A DNA stretch of 64,000 bases. It comes from Betaproteobacteria bacterium. GTDB lineage: Bacteria; Pseudomonadota; Gammaproteobacteria; Burkholderiales; Rhodocyclaceae. The position numbers were made by a program, and so were the translations under genes. The DNA lies in assembly GCA_016705475.1 (NCBI GenBank), contig JADIYD010000010.1:186001-250000 (forward strand), written 5' to 3'. The notes beneath the pieces were generated by a model. That model was not told where the DNA came from. It did no database searches and saw only the letters and a list, made by a program, of their open reading frames with translations. Positions 17,850 through 27,169 of this stretch are shown here, piece after piece; position 1 is the first letter of the stretch, and every line of letters begins with the position of its first letter.

Positions 17850-19139
17850 TTACGCGCTTGGCGGCAGGCGCGTGACGAGTAACTGGTCGATACGGTTGCG
17901 GTCGACGTCGATGACCTCGAACTTGAGGCCGCCATGCACCACGCTATCGGTGCGTTTGGGCAGCTTGCGGAGCATATACATCATGAAGCCGGCGACCGTT
18001 TCGTACTGGCTGTCGTCCGGGAAGGGCGGCAGGTCGAGTTCGGTCTCGACATCGCCAATCGGCGTCAGGCCGTCGATCAGCCACGAATCGGCGTCGCGGC
18101 GGACGATCTGGGCTTCGTCGCTGTCGATCAGCGGGTCGCCGACCAGCGTGCTGGTCAGGTCGTTGAGGGTGATCAGGCCGACGATCAGGGCGTATTCATT
18201 GATGATCAGCGCGAAATCCTCGCGGCCGGCGCGAAAGTGGCCGAGGATTTCCGAGAGTGTCAGGGTGTCGGGCAGGATCAGCGCTGGATTGACCAGCGGT
18301 GCGTCAAGCGCCAGCGGCTGGCCGGCGATGATGCGGCTGAGCAGGTCCTTGGCGTCGACGTAGCCAAGCGGCTGGTCGATCTCGTCGCGGCAGACCGGGT
18401 ATTTTGAGTGCGGATGCGAGGCCAGCTTGGCGCGCAGGCTGGCCTCGTTATCGTCGACATCAAGCCAGACGATACTGTCGCGCGGCGTCATCGATGAGGG
18501 TGCTGTCCGGGTGTCGAGTTCGAGCACGTTCTCGATCATCTGCTGCTCCTGCTCGGCGACCACGCCGGCATCTGCCCCTGCCTGGGCGAGGGCGACGATG
18601 TCTTCGGCGGTGATGTCGTCCGGGCGACGCTGGGGCAGGCCGAGGGCCGACAGAATGCGGCTGGCGATGCCGTTGAAGGCCCAGATCAGCGGCGACAGCA
18701 GGCGGATGCTGAGCGTCATCGGGCCGGCGATGCGCAACGCGATGCGCTCGGGGGCGACGATGGCGATGCGCTTCGGCACAAGGTCGGCGAAGAGGATGAA
18801 GACCGAGGTGACAAGCAGGAAGGAAAACACCGTGGCCAGCGTCTCGGCGGTTTCCGGGCTGGTGAAATAGGGGGCGAGCAGGGTGGTGAAGTAGGGCGCG
18901 TAAGCGCCTTCGCCAAGAATGCCGGCGAGAATGGCCACGGCGTTTAGCCCGATCTGGATGGTCGTGAAAAAGTGGCCGGGTTGCGCCTGCAGCGCCAGGG
19001 CAAGCCTTGCCCGCGCATCGCCGTCGTCGGCCAGCTGTTCGAGCTTGAGCTTGCGGGCGGCGGCCAGGGCGATTTCGGAGGTGGCAAAAAAGGCGCTGGC
19101 GGCGATCAGCAGCAGGATGATCAGGGTGCTCTCGAACAT
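17850..19139 (-). CDS. CNNM/CorC-family protein (DUF21-CBS-CorC)
   Basis: 429 aa. DUF21 membrane domain with about four helices (residues 1-180; NAVAILAGILGEGAYAPYF, SFLLVTSVFILFADLVPKR), a pair of CBS domains (about 205-330) and a C-terminal transporter-associated CorC_HlyC domain (WLIDGLTPIGDVETELDLP, then ETVAGFMMYMLRKLPK). Relatives are often called hemolysins but are implicated in magnesium/cobalt export or regulation. Monocistronic appearance, 29 bases after the SpeE-like gene start on the same strand. Confidence 0.9.
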   Translation of the reverse strand: MFESTLIILLLIAASAFFATSEIALAAARKLKLEQLADDGDARARLALALQAQPGHFFTTIQIGLNAVAILAGILGEGAYAPYFTTLLAPYFTSPETAETLATVFSFLLVTSVFILFADLVPKRIAIVAPERIALRIAGPMTLSIRLLSPLIWAFNGIASRILSALGLPQRRPDDITAEDIVALAQAGADAGVVAEQEQQMIENVLELDTRTAPSSMTPRDSIVWLDVDDNEASLRAKLASHPHSKYPVCRDEIDQPLGYVDAKDLLSRIIAGQPLALDAPLVNPALILPDTLTLSEILGHFRAGREDFALIINEYALIVGLITLNDLTSTLVGDPLIDSDEAQIVRRDADSWLIDGLTPIGDVETELDLPPFPDDSQYETVAGFMMYMLRKLPKRTDSVVHGGLKFEVIDVDRNRIDQLLVTRLPPSA

Positions 19140-19185
19140 GCGGTGCCTCGGGTTATCCGTTCAGGAGATTATCCCCCTTTGTCGC

Positions 19186-20070
19186 TCAGGCGCGATGCAA
19201 CTTCTGCCACATGCTGATGCTGAAGACCCCCAGCCCGAGCCAGATCAGCCCGAAACTGACCAGGCGCTCGATTTGCAGCGGTTCGCCGAAAATCCAGATG
19301 GCGGTGACGAACTGCATGGTCGGGTTGATGTACATGAGCATGCCGACGGTGGCCAGGTCGAGGCGCTGGGTGGCGGCAGCGAAGGCCATGAGCGGCAGGG
19401 CAGTCATGATGCCGGAGCCAATCAGCAATGCTGCGGTCCACCCCGAAAAAAGGCTGAAAACCATGTGTCCGTGTTCCGCCTGCCAGACTGCGTAAATCAG
19501 GCAGATGGGTAGCATGGCCAGCGTTTCGAGCCACAAGCCCGAGATCGCATCGACCGGCACCTGTTTGCGCAACAGGCCGTAGCTGCCGAAGGTGCCGGCG
19601 AGAAACAGCGAAATCCACGGTACGGTGCCCAGCGCCAGCAGTTCGTTGCCGACGGCGACGCCGGCGAGCGCAATGGCCAGCCACTCCTTGCGATTGAGCT
19701 TTTCTTTCAGGACAAGCAAGCCGAGCAGCACATTGACCATGGGTGTCAGGAAATAGCCGAGACTGGCGGCGACGAGTTGATGCTGATCGAGCGCCCAGAG
19801 GAAGCCGAGCCAGTTGCTGCCGAGGAGCAGCGCCGCGATGCTCAGGCGTACGAGGTGGTGCGGCGTGCCGAACATCGCGGTGACCTTGTCCCAGCGCCGA
19901 CGTAGCGTCAGCAATATGGTGACGAAGACGAAAGCCCAGGCGGTCCGGTTGGACAGGATGTCCATCGGCGAGATCTCGGCCAGTTGCCGGAAATAGATCG
20001 GAAAGCAGCCCCAGATGACGTAGGCGAGCAGGCCGAAGCCGATGCCGGCCAGTTGGGGTTTGGGTTGCAC
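19186..20070 (-). CDS. rarD: RarD-type EamA permease
   Basis: Inner-membrane drug/metabolite transporter family protein of about 294 aa with ten predicted helices. The conserved start block GIGFGLLAYVIWGCFPIYF and the SNRTAWAFVFV segment mark the RarD branch (chloramphenicol-sensitive protein). A longer frame reads back through the upstream gene; the family start is best matched by GTG at 20070 (or TTG at 20073), so the start overlaps nothing and lies 4 bases past the DUF599 stop. Confidence 0.88.
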   Translation of the reverse strand: MQPKPQLAGIGFGLLAYVIWGCFPIYFRQLAEISPMDILSNRTAWAFVFVTILLTLRRRWDKVTAMFGTPHHLVRLSIAALLLGSNWLGFLWALDQHQLVAASLGYFLTPMVNVLLGLLVLKEKLNRKEWLAIALAGVAVGNELLALGTVPWISLFLAGTFGSYGLLRKQVPVDAISGLWLETLAMLPICLIYAVWQAEHGHMVFSLFSGWTAALLIGSGIMTALPLMAFAAATQRLDLATVGMLMYINPTMQFVTAIWIFGEPLQIERLVSFGLIWLGLGVFSISMWQKLHRA

Positions 20071-20074
20071 CAAC

Positions 20075-20761
20075 TTAATCGCGCAGCAGTTGCAGGGCCG
20101 GCGAACGGTAGTCGCGGCGGAAGAGCACGACCAGCACGACGATGGCGAAGGCACCCAGGATGGCCGGGTTGAGCAGCCAGCCGGATGCGGCGAGGCCGAA
20201 GTAGTAGGCGCGGATGCCGCGGTTGAAGTCGTCGCCGGCGAGGTTATTGGCGCCAGCGACACGCTGCGCGTAGGTGTCGATGCCCGGCTCGCCTGCCTTG
20301 CCGAGCGGGGCGGCGCCGACGAGGATGGAAAGCAGGTTGAACTGGCGCAGCGACCAGGTGAATTTGAAATAGGCGAAGACAAACGACGCGAGCAGCAGCA
20401 TGAGCTTGATTTCGAGCAGTTCGCGGTTGCCGGCGCCACCAAAGGGCAGCTCGGAGGTGAAGCTGAGCAGCTTGTCGGAGGCGCCGAGCGCCGCGACAAG
20501 GCCGGCGATGATGTAGATCGTCGTGTTGGCGTAAAAGGAAACGCTGGTCACCAGGTTGCCGATCAGTGCTGCGTCAGTGATGCGGACATCGCGATCAAGC
20601 ATGCGGTAGGCCCATTGCAGCCGGTAGCCGTGGCCGGTGCGGATCAGGCCGCTGGCACCCCACCGGCTGTGTTCGGAGTACCAGGCGTAGCCAGACCAAC
20701 TGGCAAAGAAAATGCCTAGGGAAATCCAGTCAATGGCGGAAAGATGAGGCAGGGCATGCAT
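20075..20761 (-). CDS. DUF599 membrane protein
   Basis: About 228 aa from ATG 20761 (MHALPHLSAIDWISLGIFF). Hydrophobic segments near the N-terminus, in SVSFYANTTIYIIAGLVAAL, LMLLLASFVFAYFKF and near the C-terminus suggest four membrane spans. The YAQRVAGANNLAGDDFNRGIRAYYF stretch is typical of DUF599. Function unknown. An upstream extension to 20914 is possible but runs into divergent promoter space. Likely co-transcribed with rarD. Confidence 0.82.
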   Translation of the reverse strand: MHALPHLSAIDWISLGIFFASWSGYAWYSEHSRWGASGLIRTGHGYRLQWAYRMLDRDVRITDAALIGNLVTSVSFYANTTIYIIAGLVAALGASDKLLSFTSELPFGGAGNRELLEIKLMLLLASFVFAYFKFTWSLRQFNLLSILVGAAPLGKAGEPGIDTYAQRVAGANNLAGDDFNRGIRAYYFGLAASGWLLNPAILGAFAIVVLVVLFRRDYRSPALQLLRD

Positions 20762-20916
20762 CGACGCATATTGCCATAGGCAAGGGGCTTGCGGCACCGT
20801 GAAATCCGTCCTTGGTGACATGAGCCTCATTGAATTATTCTGAAAGCCATCGTCGGGGAAGTTGCCCGATTCCTGATGTTTCTGCGGCCGCGAAGGATAT
20901 TGAAGGCATTTCAACG

Positions 20917-22050
20917 ATGAACAGAATGCATCCGCTCACCCTGCGTTTCCATGATCCGGAAACCGAGCGTGCCTTTCTTCGGCAGCTATTGCCGCGCCTG
21001 CGCCTGCAAGGTCGGGCGGCCATCATCGTTGGTGTTTTTGTGTACTTTGTCTATGGTGCGCTGGATCACCTTTTTGTCCCGCCCGAGCAACTTGGGCTGG
21101 TCTGGATCATCCGGATGTGTGCGCTGGCCGTGCCGATGGTGGTTTTGGCACTCTCCTTTACTCACTGGTTCGAGAAAGCCAATCAGTTTCTGCTCGCGCT
21201 GGTCGGCCTGTCGGCGGCGCTCGGCCTGATCGCGATGCTCTGGCATCTGCCCGTTGAAAGCAGCACCTACTACTATCCGGGGCTCATGTTGGCCACGTTT
21301 TACACCTACAACCTGCTTGGCGCCCGTTTTGTCCAGGCACTCGGCATCAATGTTTTCGTATTACTACTCTACAACCTGCTGTTCGGGTTCGTCGGTGCCT
21401 ATCCGAACCCGATGCTGCTCAGCCAGAACTTCTTCATGATATCGGCCAACCTGATTGGTGGTGCTGCCGGCTATCTTGTCGAATACCAGCGGCGCCAGCT
21501 TTTCATGCGCGAAATGCAGCTGGATCAGGAACGTCGCCTGCACCTGCAGCGCTCGCTGCATGACCGGCTGACCGGCCTGCCCAATCGCGATCTGCTCAAC
21601 GATCGACTCAATCAGGCGCTGGCGCTGGCCCGGCGGGATTCCGAGCGGCATGCCGGATTTTTTGTCGATCTCGACGGATTCAAGAACGTGAACGATGAAC
21701 TCGGGCACGAAGTCGGCGATGCCGTGCTGCGTGAAATCGCCCGGCGTCTTGTCTCGACAATGAGGGAAACCGACACCATTTCGCGCCTCGGTGGCGACGA
21801 ATTCTTCCTGCTCGTTCAGGATATCGGCTCCTGCGACGCCGCGGCCCATCTGGCTGAAAAACTGATCTGGATCATCGAGCAGCCTATTTCCGGCTACGCT
21901 GATGCTCCACCCATCAGTGCCAGCATCGGCATTTGTCTCTTCCCGCAGATGGGTCTGGAAAACACGCCCGAAGCGATCATCCGCTGCGCCGACCTTGCCA
22001 TGTACCGCGCCAAGGCAGCAGGCAAACGGCGCTACGAGCTGTCCCAGTAA
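20917..22050 (+). CDS. Membrane-bound diguanylate cyclase (GGDEF)
   Basis: 377 aa. Six hydrophobic segments (roughly residues 30-185) form a membrane sensor of unknown ligand, followed by a short coiled linker and a GGDEF domain starting DRLTGLPNRDLLND. The active site RLGGDEFFLL is intact, so c-di-GMP synthesis is expected. An RxxD inhibitory site is not evident. ATG 20917 follows GAAGG; an in-frame upstream start at 20830 is less likely. Divergent from the DUF599 gene. Confidence 0.9.
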   Translation: MNRMHPLTLRFHDPETERAFLRQLLPRLRLQGRAAIIVGVFVYFVYGALDHLFVPPEQLGLVWIIRMCALAVPMVVLALSFTHWFEKANQFLLALVGLSAALGLIAMLWHLPVESSTYYYPGLMLATFYTYNLLGARFVQALGINVFVLLLYNLLFGFVGAYPNPMLLSQNFFMISANLIGGAAGYLVEYQRRQLFMREMQLDQERRLHLQRSLHDRLTGLPNRDLLNDRLNQALALARRDSERHAGFFVDLDGFKNVNDELGHEVGDAVLREIARRLVSTMRETDTISRLGGDEFFLLVQDIGSCDAAAHLAEKLIWIIEQPISGYADAPPISASIGICLFPQMGLENTPEAIIRCADLAMYRAKAAGKRRYELSQ

Positions 22051-22100
22051 AACCGAAATTCCTGTATTCTGCCTGCCTTTAAAAATGGCGGGGAGCCGAC

Positions 22101-22415
22101 ATGGGACAGGCAAAAAATCGGGGTTCACAGGCAGAGCGCATTGCCCAGGCACAAGCCAAAATCGAGGAAACGCGCCCGGAAAAACTGGTCTGCAACGGCT
22201 GCGGTAGCGACGTGACGACCATTAACCCGGTCAGCACGCGCGGCCTGCGCGGCATCGATGCAATCTGGGTTGGTCAGTGCGAATGCGGACAGACCACCTT
22301 CGCCGCCTCGGGCGAGCCGAAAGCCGTGGATGCATTCTTCTTCGCACTCAGCGAAAACAGCGAACTGACGCTGGGCCGCCAGAACAGGGACGGCGCCGAG
22401 CACGAGACCGCCTGA
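22101..22415 (+). CDS. Small putative zinc-binding protein, 104 aa
   Basis: Hypothetical protein beginning MGQAKNRGSQAERIAQAQ, a charged helical N-terminus seen in several small proteobacterial proteins. CNGCG near residue 32 and CECG near residue 60 could bind one zinc ion. No membrane segment. The dispersed motif (copy 4) begins 4 bases after the stop codon. Function unknown. Confidence 0.75.
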   Translation: MGQAKNRGSQAERIAQAQAKIEETRPEKLVCNGCGSDVTTINPVSTRGLRGIDAIWVGQCECGQTTFAASGEPKAVDAFFFALSENSELTLGRQNRDGAEHETA

Positions 22416-22419
22416 TTCA

Positions 22420-22458
22420 GCTTTCGTTTTGGCTGTTTTTTACGGTTGACCGTGGAAG
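22420..22458 (+). repeat. Dispersed 40-bp motif, copy 4
   Basis: GCTTTCGTTTTGGC followed by TTTTTTACGGTTGACCGTGG, one change from the core. It begins directly after the stop of the 104-aa gene. The following 22459-22641 stretch holds only a short AGCTAG..AGCT palindrome and presumably the histidine kinase promoter. Confidence 0.8.
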
Positions 22459-22641
22459 CTGTGAATTATTGCGCTATTGCACCAAATGACCATTGGTTGT
22501 TTGCCAGATGAATGGGCGTAGAATGTGGCTTGCCGGATGGGGGGAGTGGTTGTGAAAGTCTTCCTTGGAGATGTCTTGGACAGCTAGTTTTTAGCTGTAT
22601 GACATATGCTTTCTGATACGCACGGTCCTGGCTGACCATTT

Positions 22642-25587
22642 ATGCAATTTATTCGTGCTTTGTTGGCTATTGCGTTGCTCGTTGGCCTCAGTCTGACTCA
22701 GGCCCAGTCAGCAATCACGCTCAATGCCGAGACTTCCGCTGTCGCGCTCAGGCCATTTGTCGAGGTGCTGGAAGACCAATCTGGTCAATTGCAATTCGAA
22801 GACATTGAGTCTGGTGAAAACGCCAACCGTTTTCACCGCATCGCCGGTGTTAGCGATCTCAATTTTGGTTACTCCGCAACGGCCTACTGGCTGCGCTTGA
22901 GATTCAACCCGGCAACCGATGCCGCTGCCAAGTGGCTGCTTGAAGTTGGCTATCCCTCCATTGATCGTATTGAGTTCTTCGCCCGCCAAGGCGACCAGCT
23001 GATTCGCCAGCAGGCTGGTGACCTCCAGCCCCATACCAGCAGACCCTATTCGCATCGCAATCTGGTGTTCCCGGTCGAGCTATCACCCGGTACGGAGCAA
23101 ACCGTCTATCTCCGTGTCACATCGGAAGGTAGCCTGACGCTGCCGTTGAAAATCTGGTCAACGTCCGCCTTGCATGTCCATGATCAAGGCGTGTACAGCA
23201 TTCTGGCCTTGTATTTCGGTATGTTGCTGGCGCTTGGTCTCTATAACTTGTTGCTCTACTTCTCGCTTACCGATCGTATCTATCTGAGCTATGTTGCCTG
23301 CGTCAGCTCGATGATTGTTAGTCAGGCCACCATGCTTGGCTTGGGAAACCAGTACCTGTGGCCCAACTTCCCCGCCTGGGGAAATATCGCGCTGCCCTCC
23401 GGGTTTTGCATGACCGGCTTTTTCGGTGCCATGTTTACCCGACAGTTTCTTGAAACCAGAAAAACCGCCCCGGGTTTCGACAAGTTAATACGCTTTCTCC
23501 AGTTGTGCTTCGTTATTACCGCCATTTTTCCGGTATTTTTTACCTATAAACCGGCCGGCATCGCCACGTCGATTCTCGGAATAAGCTTCTCCGTAGCAGC
23601 CGTCGCCTGCGGCCTGAATGCATTGAGACGCAATCAGGCAGGAGCACGACTATTTCTCGCCGCATGGTCGTTGCTCCTGATCGGGGTTGCCATACTCTCA
23701 TTGCGAACGCTGGACCTCCTGCCGACCAATTTCATCACCTCGTATGGCATGCAGATTGGTTCTGCACTTGAGTTGCTGCTTTTTTCGTTCGCGCTGGCCG
23801 ACCGTATTCATGCACTGCGCCGCGAAAAAGAGCTAGCCCAAACTGCGGCCTTCCGAGCCGAGCGCGAGGCAAAAGAAGTGCTTATGGCCTCCGAGAAGGA
23901 GCTAGAGCAGCGCATAGCGGACCGAACGAGCGAGTTGGCACAGGCCACTGAGCGCTCCGGAAAATTGGCTTCCTTATTGCGACTTATGTGTGACAACGTA
24001 CCAGACATGATCTGGGCGAAAGACCTTGAAGGGCGTTACCTCTTTGCCAACAAGGCCATATCCAATTATTTGCTGGTTGCCGCCGACACCAAAGAGCCGG
24101 AAGGCAAGACTGACCTGTTCTTTGCACAGCGCCAGCGCTCACTGCACGCCAGCGATCCTACCTGGCACACCTTTGGCGAGCTGTGCCAGGATAGCGATGC
24201 AATTACGCTGGAGCGCAGGGAAACGTCGACTTTCGAGGAGTTTGGCAACATCAAGGGCAAGTTACTCATTCTGGATGTGCACAAAGCACCGTTTTTAAAT
24301 GAGCAAGGCGAACTGATCGGTACCGTTGGTTCCGCTCGCGACATTACCGATCGGAAGCAGATTGAAGCCGAGCTCGAAAGGCACCGCATGCATCTCGAAG
24401 AGCTGGTGGCGGAGCGTACCGTAGCCCTCTCCATTGCGAAGGAGGCGGCGGAAACAGCCAGCCGGGCCAAATCGACGTTTTTGGCAAACATGAGCCATGA
24501 GCTGCGTACGCCAATGAACGGCATCATGGGCATGACCGATCTGGCGCTACGTCGCGCCAATGACCCCAAGCAGATTGATCAGCTCGGAAAAGTCAAAACA
24601 GCCTCGATGCATCTGCTGAGTATCATCAATGACATTCTCGATATTTCAAAAATCGAAGCAGAACGTATGGAGTTGGCGTCAAGTGCTTTCAAAATGGAAT
24701 CCGTTCTGGAGAGTCTGTCCAATTTGACGATGCCGATGGCGAAATCGAAAAACCTGAAACTGGTTTTTGATATGGATTCGGCGCTGGCTAAGCAGGGACT
24801 CAAGGGAGACGCGCAGCGCCTGGGGCAAATACTGCTCAACTTGACCTGCAATGCCATCAAATACGCCGATGCTGGCTCGGTCAAAGTCTCGATTGCCCCG
24901 GTTGACGAGAACCCGCACTCATCCTTGCTGCGCTTCGAAGTTCAGGACAACGGCGTTGGTATTTCGGAAAAGGATCATAAACGTCTTTTTCTGGCCTTTG
25001 AGCAAGCTGACAACTCAATGACTCGACAACATGGCGGCACCGGACTCGGCTTGGCCATTTGCAAGCGCCTGGTGCACCTGATGGGTGGCGAAATTGGCTT
25101 GGACAGTGAGCTTGGCGTCGGCAGCGTGTTTTGGTTTACCGCCAGATTTGAAAAAATTTCAGTCAGCGAAATACCTGCCAAGGCCGCCACGCCGTCAGCT
25201 GAAGAGGCGCTGAAGGCCCGCGCGTTTGAAGGACGTATTCTGCTAGTGGAGGATGATCCGGTTGCTCAAGAAGTTGCCTTTGGCCTGCTTGAGGAAATCA
25301 GGGTCAAAGTGGATCTCGCCGAGGATGGTATATCGGCACTGGAAATGGCCAGATCGACCGACTACGACCTAATCCTGATGGACATGCTGTTGCCAGGGAT
25401 GGGTGGCATTGAGGCCACTCGGGCTATCCGCTTGATTTCCGGAAGAGCGCAGGTCCCGATTCTGGCGATGACCGCCAATGCCTACGATGAGGATCGTCAG
25501 GACTGCCTCGATGCTGGCATGAACGACCATATCGCCAAGCCGGTCAATCCGGACAAACTTTACGATGCGTTACTAAAGTGGCTGTAG
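22642..25587 (+). CDS. Hybrid sensor histidine kinase, 7TMR-DISM type
   Basis: 981 aa. Signal peptide (about 1-24), periplasmic 7TMR-DISMED2 domain (about 35-165) for a carbohydrate-like or other small ligand, a seven-helix 7TMR-DISM membrane domain (about 180-390), a coiled coil, a PAS domain (about 445-575, ending GTVGSARDITDRKQ), HisKA with phospho-acceptor His in FLANMSHELRTPMNG near residue 618, HATPase with GGTGLGLAICKRLVHLMGG near 800, and a C-terminal receiver with phospho-Asp in LILMDMLLPGMGG near 913. All catalytic motifs are intact. No partner regulator is adjacent. Confidence 0.93.
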   Translation: MQFIRALLAIALLVGLSLTQAQSAITLNAETSAVALRPFVEVLEDQSGQLQFEDIESGENANRFHRIAGVSDLNFGYSATAYWLRLRFNPATDAAAKWLLEVGYPSIDRIEFFARQGDQLIRQQAGDLQPHTSRPYSHRNLVFPVELSPGTEQTVYLRVTSEGSLTLPLKIWSTSALHVHDQGVYSILALYFGMLLALGLYNLLLYFSLTDRIYLSYVACVSSMIVSQATMLGLGNQYLWPNFPAWGNIALPSGFCMTGFFGAMFTRQFLETRKTAPGFDKLIRFLQLCFVITAIFPVFFTYKPAGIATSILGISFSVAAVACGLNALRRNQAGARLFLAAWSLLLIGVAILSLRTLDLLPTNFITSYGMQIGSALELLLFSFALADRIHALRREKELAQTAAFRAEREAKEVLMASEKELEQRIADRTSELAQATERSGKLASLLRLMCDNVPDMIWAKDLEGRYLFANKAISNYLLVAADTKEPEGKTDLFFAQRQRSLHASDPTWHTFGELCQDSDAITLERRETSTFEEFGNIKGKLLILDVHKAPFLNEQGELIGTVGSARDITDRKQIEAELERHRMHLEELVAERTVALSIAKEAAETASRAKSTFLANMSHELRTPMNGIMGMTDLALRRANDPKQIDQLGKVKTASMHLLSIINDILDISKIEAERMELASSAFKMESVLESLSNLTMPMAKSKNLKLVFDMDSALAKQGLKGDAQRLGQILLNLTCNAIKYADAGSVKVSIAPVDENPHSSLLRFEVQDNGVGISEKDHKRLFLAFEQADNSMTRQHGGTGLGLAICKRLVHLMGGEIGLDSELGVGSVFWFTARFEKISVSEIPAKAATPSAEEALKARAFEGRILLVEDDPVAQEVAFGLLEEIRVKVDLAEDGISALEMARSTDYDLILMDMLLPGMGGIEATRAIRLISGRAQVPILAMTANAYDEDRQDCLDAGMNDHIAKPVNPDKLYDALLKWL

Positions 25588-25696
25588 CGTTCGCGCAGGA
25601 GCGGAAGCTTTCGATTTTCTGCGGAGCCTCACGCTTCGCCTGAGCTCGCTTCCATTTTTCATATCTGGCTTCAAAAGGCGTCGGGTCGCCGACCGA

Positions 25697-26269
25697 TCAG
25701 CTTAGCCAGAGCTTCTTCCAGCCCTCATGGCCGAGGCGCTCCATCGTTTCGATATTGCGCTCGAAGATCGCTTCCGCTTCCGGGAAGGCGGCCACGGCGC
25801 GGTCGATGCTGCTTTCGCGGAGCAAGTGCAGGGTGGGGTAGGGCGAGCGGTTGGTGAAGTTGGCGATGTCGTCCGGCTCGCTACCGGCAAACTCGTATTG
25901 CGGGTGCAGGCTGGCGATCTGGAACACGCCTTCGTAGCCAAGGTTGCGGATCAGCGCATCCACTTCGCCCAGAAAGAAATGGAAGTCGAGAAAATCGGTC
26001 ATCGCCAGCGGGTGAATGAGCAGGGTGGTGTCGAGTTGCGCCGGGTCGGTATCGGCGAGCAAGGTCAGTTCGTGCGCCAACTCGGCCAATAGTTCGTCGG
26101 GCGAGCTGGCCGCAGTCAGGGCGTAGCGGACCTGTTTCTTGACGAAGACGCTCTTGGCAAAAGGACAGAGGTTGAGCCCGATCACGGCGCGCTCCAGCCA
26201 GAGTTGGGTGCGGGCAACGATTTCCTCGCCGGCAATGGCGTCGGGGTAAGGCTGGAGAAGCTCGGTCAT
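25697..26269 (-). CDS. DUF1415 family protein
   Basis: About 190 aa, cytoplasmic. The conserved start EIVARTQLWLERAVIGLNLCPFA and the blocks FHFFLGEVDALI and FTNRSPYPTLHLLRE are typical of DUF1415. ATG 26269 (MTELLQPYPDA) is preferred; ATG 26299 would add ten residues. Function unknown. Confidence 0.88.
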   Translation of the reverse strand: MTELLQPYPDAIAGEEIVARTQLWLERAVIGLNLCPFAKSVFVKKQVRYALTAASSPDELLAELAHELTLLADTDPAQLDTTLLIHPLAMTDFLDFHFFLGEVDALIRNLGYEGVFQIASLHPQYEFAGSEPDDIANFTNRSPYPTLHLLRESSIDRAVAAFPEAEAIFERNIETMERLGHEGWKKLWLS

Positions 26270-26312
26270 GTTCGGGATGTTCTTGCGTTGAGACAGCACT
26301 GAGGCTGTCCGG

Positions 26313-26352
26313 ATTTTTCAAAATTGGCCGTTTTTCCCGGTTGACCGTGGAA
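26313..26352 (+). repeat. Dispersed 40-bp motif, copy 5
   Basis: TTTTCAAAATTGGCCG then TTTTTCCCGGTTGACCGTGG. Lies between two minus-strand genes; the GTGG end faces the stop codon of the DUF4124 gene 42 bases away. Confidence 0.85.
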
Positions 26353-26393
26353 GTGAGGTCAGTTGCCGAAAAAAGTGGCGGAAATTCACTTGC

Positions 26394-26975
26394 TTACTTT
26401 TTCTGGGGTTGCACTGCAATTGGCTGCCCGCTGGTCGATTTTGTCTTGGGCGCAGGAGCTGGTTTCGGATGCTCGTGGTGACGGTGTGGATAGACGGGCA
26501 CGGCGACTGGAACATAAACAGGCACACCGGCGGATGGGTAAGGCGGCTGCGGGCTGACCAGGGTGCGGCAGTCCGCCTCCATCATGGCGCGCTGGCTTGC
26601 TTCGAGCACCATTTGCTCTACGTTGCGCAGGCATTCCTGAGCATTTCCGTACTGCTGGGCGGGGCGCTGCGCACTGTTGCGTGACTGCTGGCTGGCTGCA
26701 CGTTGTTCGTCGCGCAGCGCTGCTTCGTCGGCACGTTGCGCGGCCTCGCGTTTTTCGACGTAATTGCGCATCCGCTCAACGTCCTGTTCGGCTGCCCGGC
26801 GAGAGGATTCGGAAACCGGTTCGTCCGGACGCGCGACAACAGTCCCGCTACCGGTTGGGCAGGGGACATTGCTGATCTCGGTCTTGCCGTTGGGCAGGCG
26901 GCACTTGTAGATTTCCGCACCGGCCGGGAGCGAAACCGAGATTAGCGTTGCGATGGCGACGAAAGTTCTCAACAT
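26394..26975 (-). CDS. DUF4124 domain exported protein
   Basis: About 193 aa. Signal peptide MLRTFVAIATLISVSLPAGA, then the DUF4124 motif AEIYKCRLPNGKTEISNVPC, a charged alpha-helical region (about 60-125) rich in Glu/Arg/Ala, and a proline-rich tail with PVYVPVAVPVYPHRHHEHPKP. Probably periplasmic. ATG 26975 gives the clean signal peptide; the longer frame from 27005 does not. Function unknown. Confidence 0.85.
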   Translation of the reverse strand: MLRTFVAIATLISVSLPAGAEIYKCRLPNGKTEISNVPCPTGSGTVVARPDEPVSESSRRAAEQDVERMRNYVEKREAAQRADEAALRDEQRAASQQSRNSAQRPAQQYGNAQECLRNVEQMVLEASQRAMMEADCRTLVSPQPPYPSAGVPVYVPVAVPVYPHRHHEHPKPAPAPKTKSTSGQPIAVQPQKK

Positions 26976-27169
26976 GGTTTCATTATTGATCAAAACGGAA
27001 GTCATTGCCTACCGACGAGCCCTGTCGTGGGCTGCGCTGGGATGGCTTTGTAATGTCGCTATTTATTTGTATTTTTTGGTAAAAGTGTGGAGATAATTTC
27101 ATTTCTTGGCTATCTTTGTAATTTGGTAAAATAAGTTAAAACAAGTTTTTAAAAATGCATTTTGAATAA

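Noticed and set aside
19186..20499. 437-aa version of RarD extending over the DUF599 gene.
   Set aside because: The first ~140 residues are low-complexity Ser/Pro/Ala from the wrong frame of DUF599.
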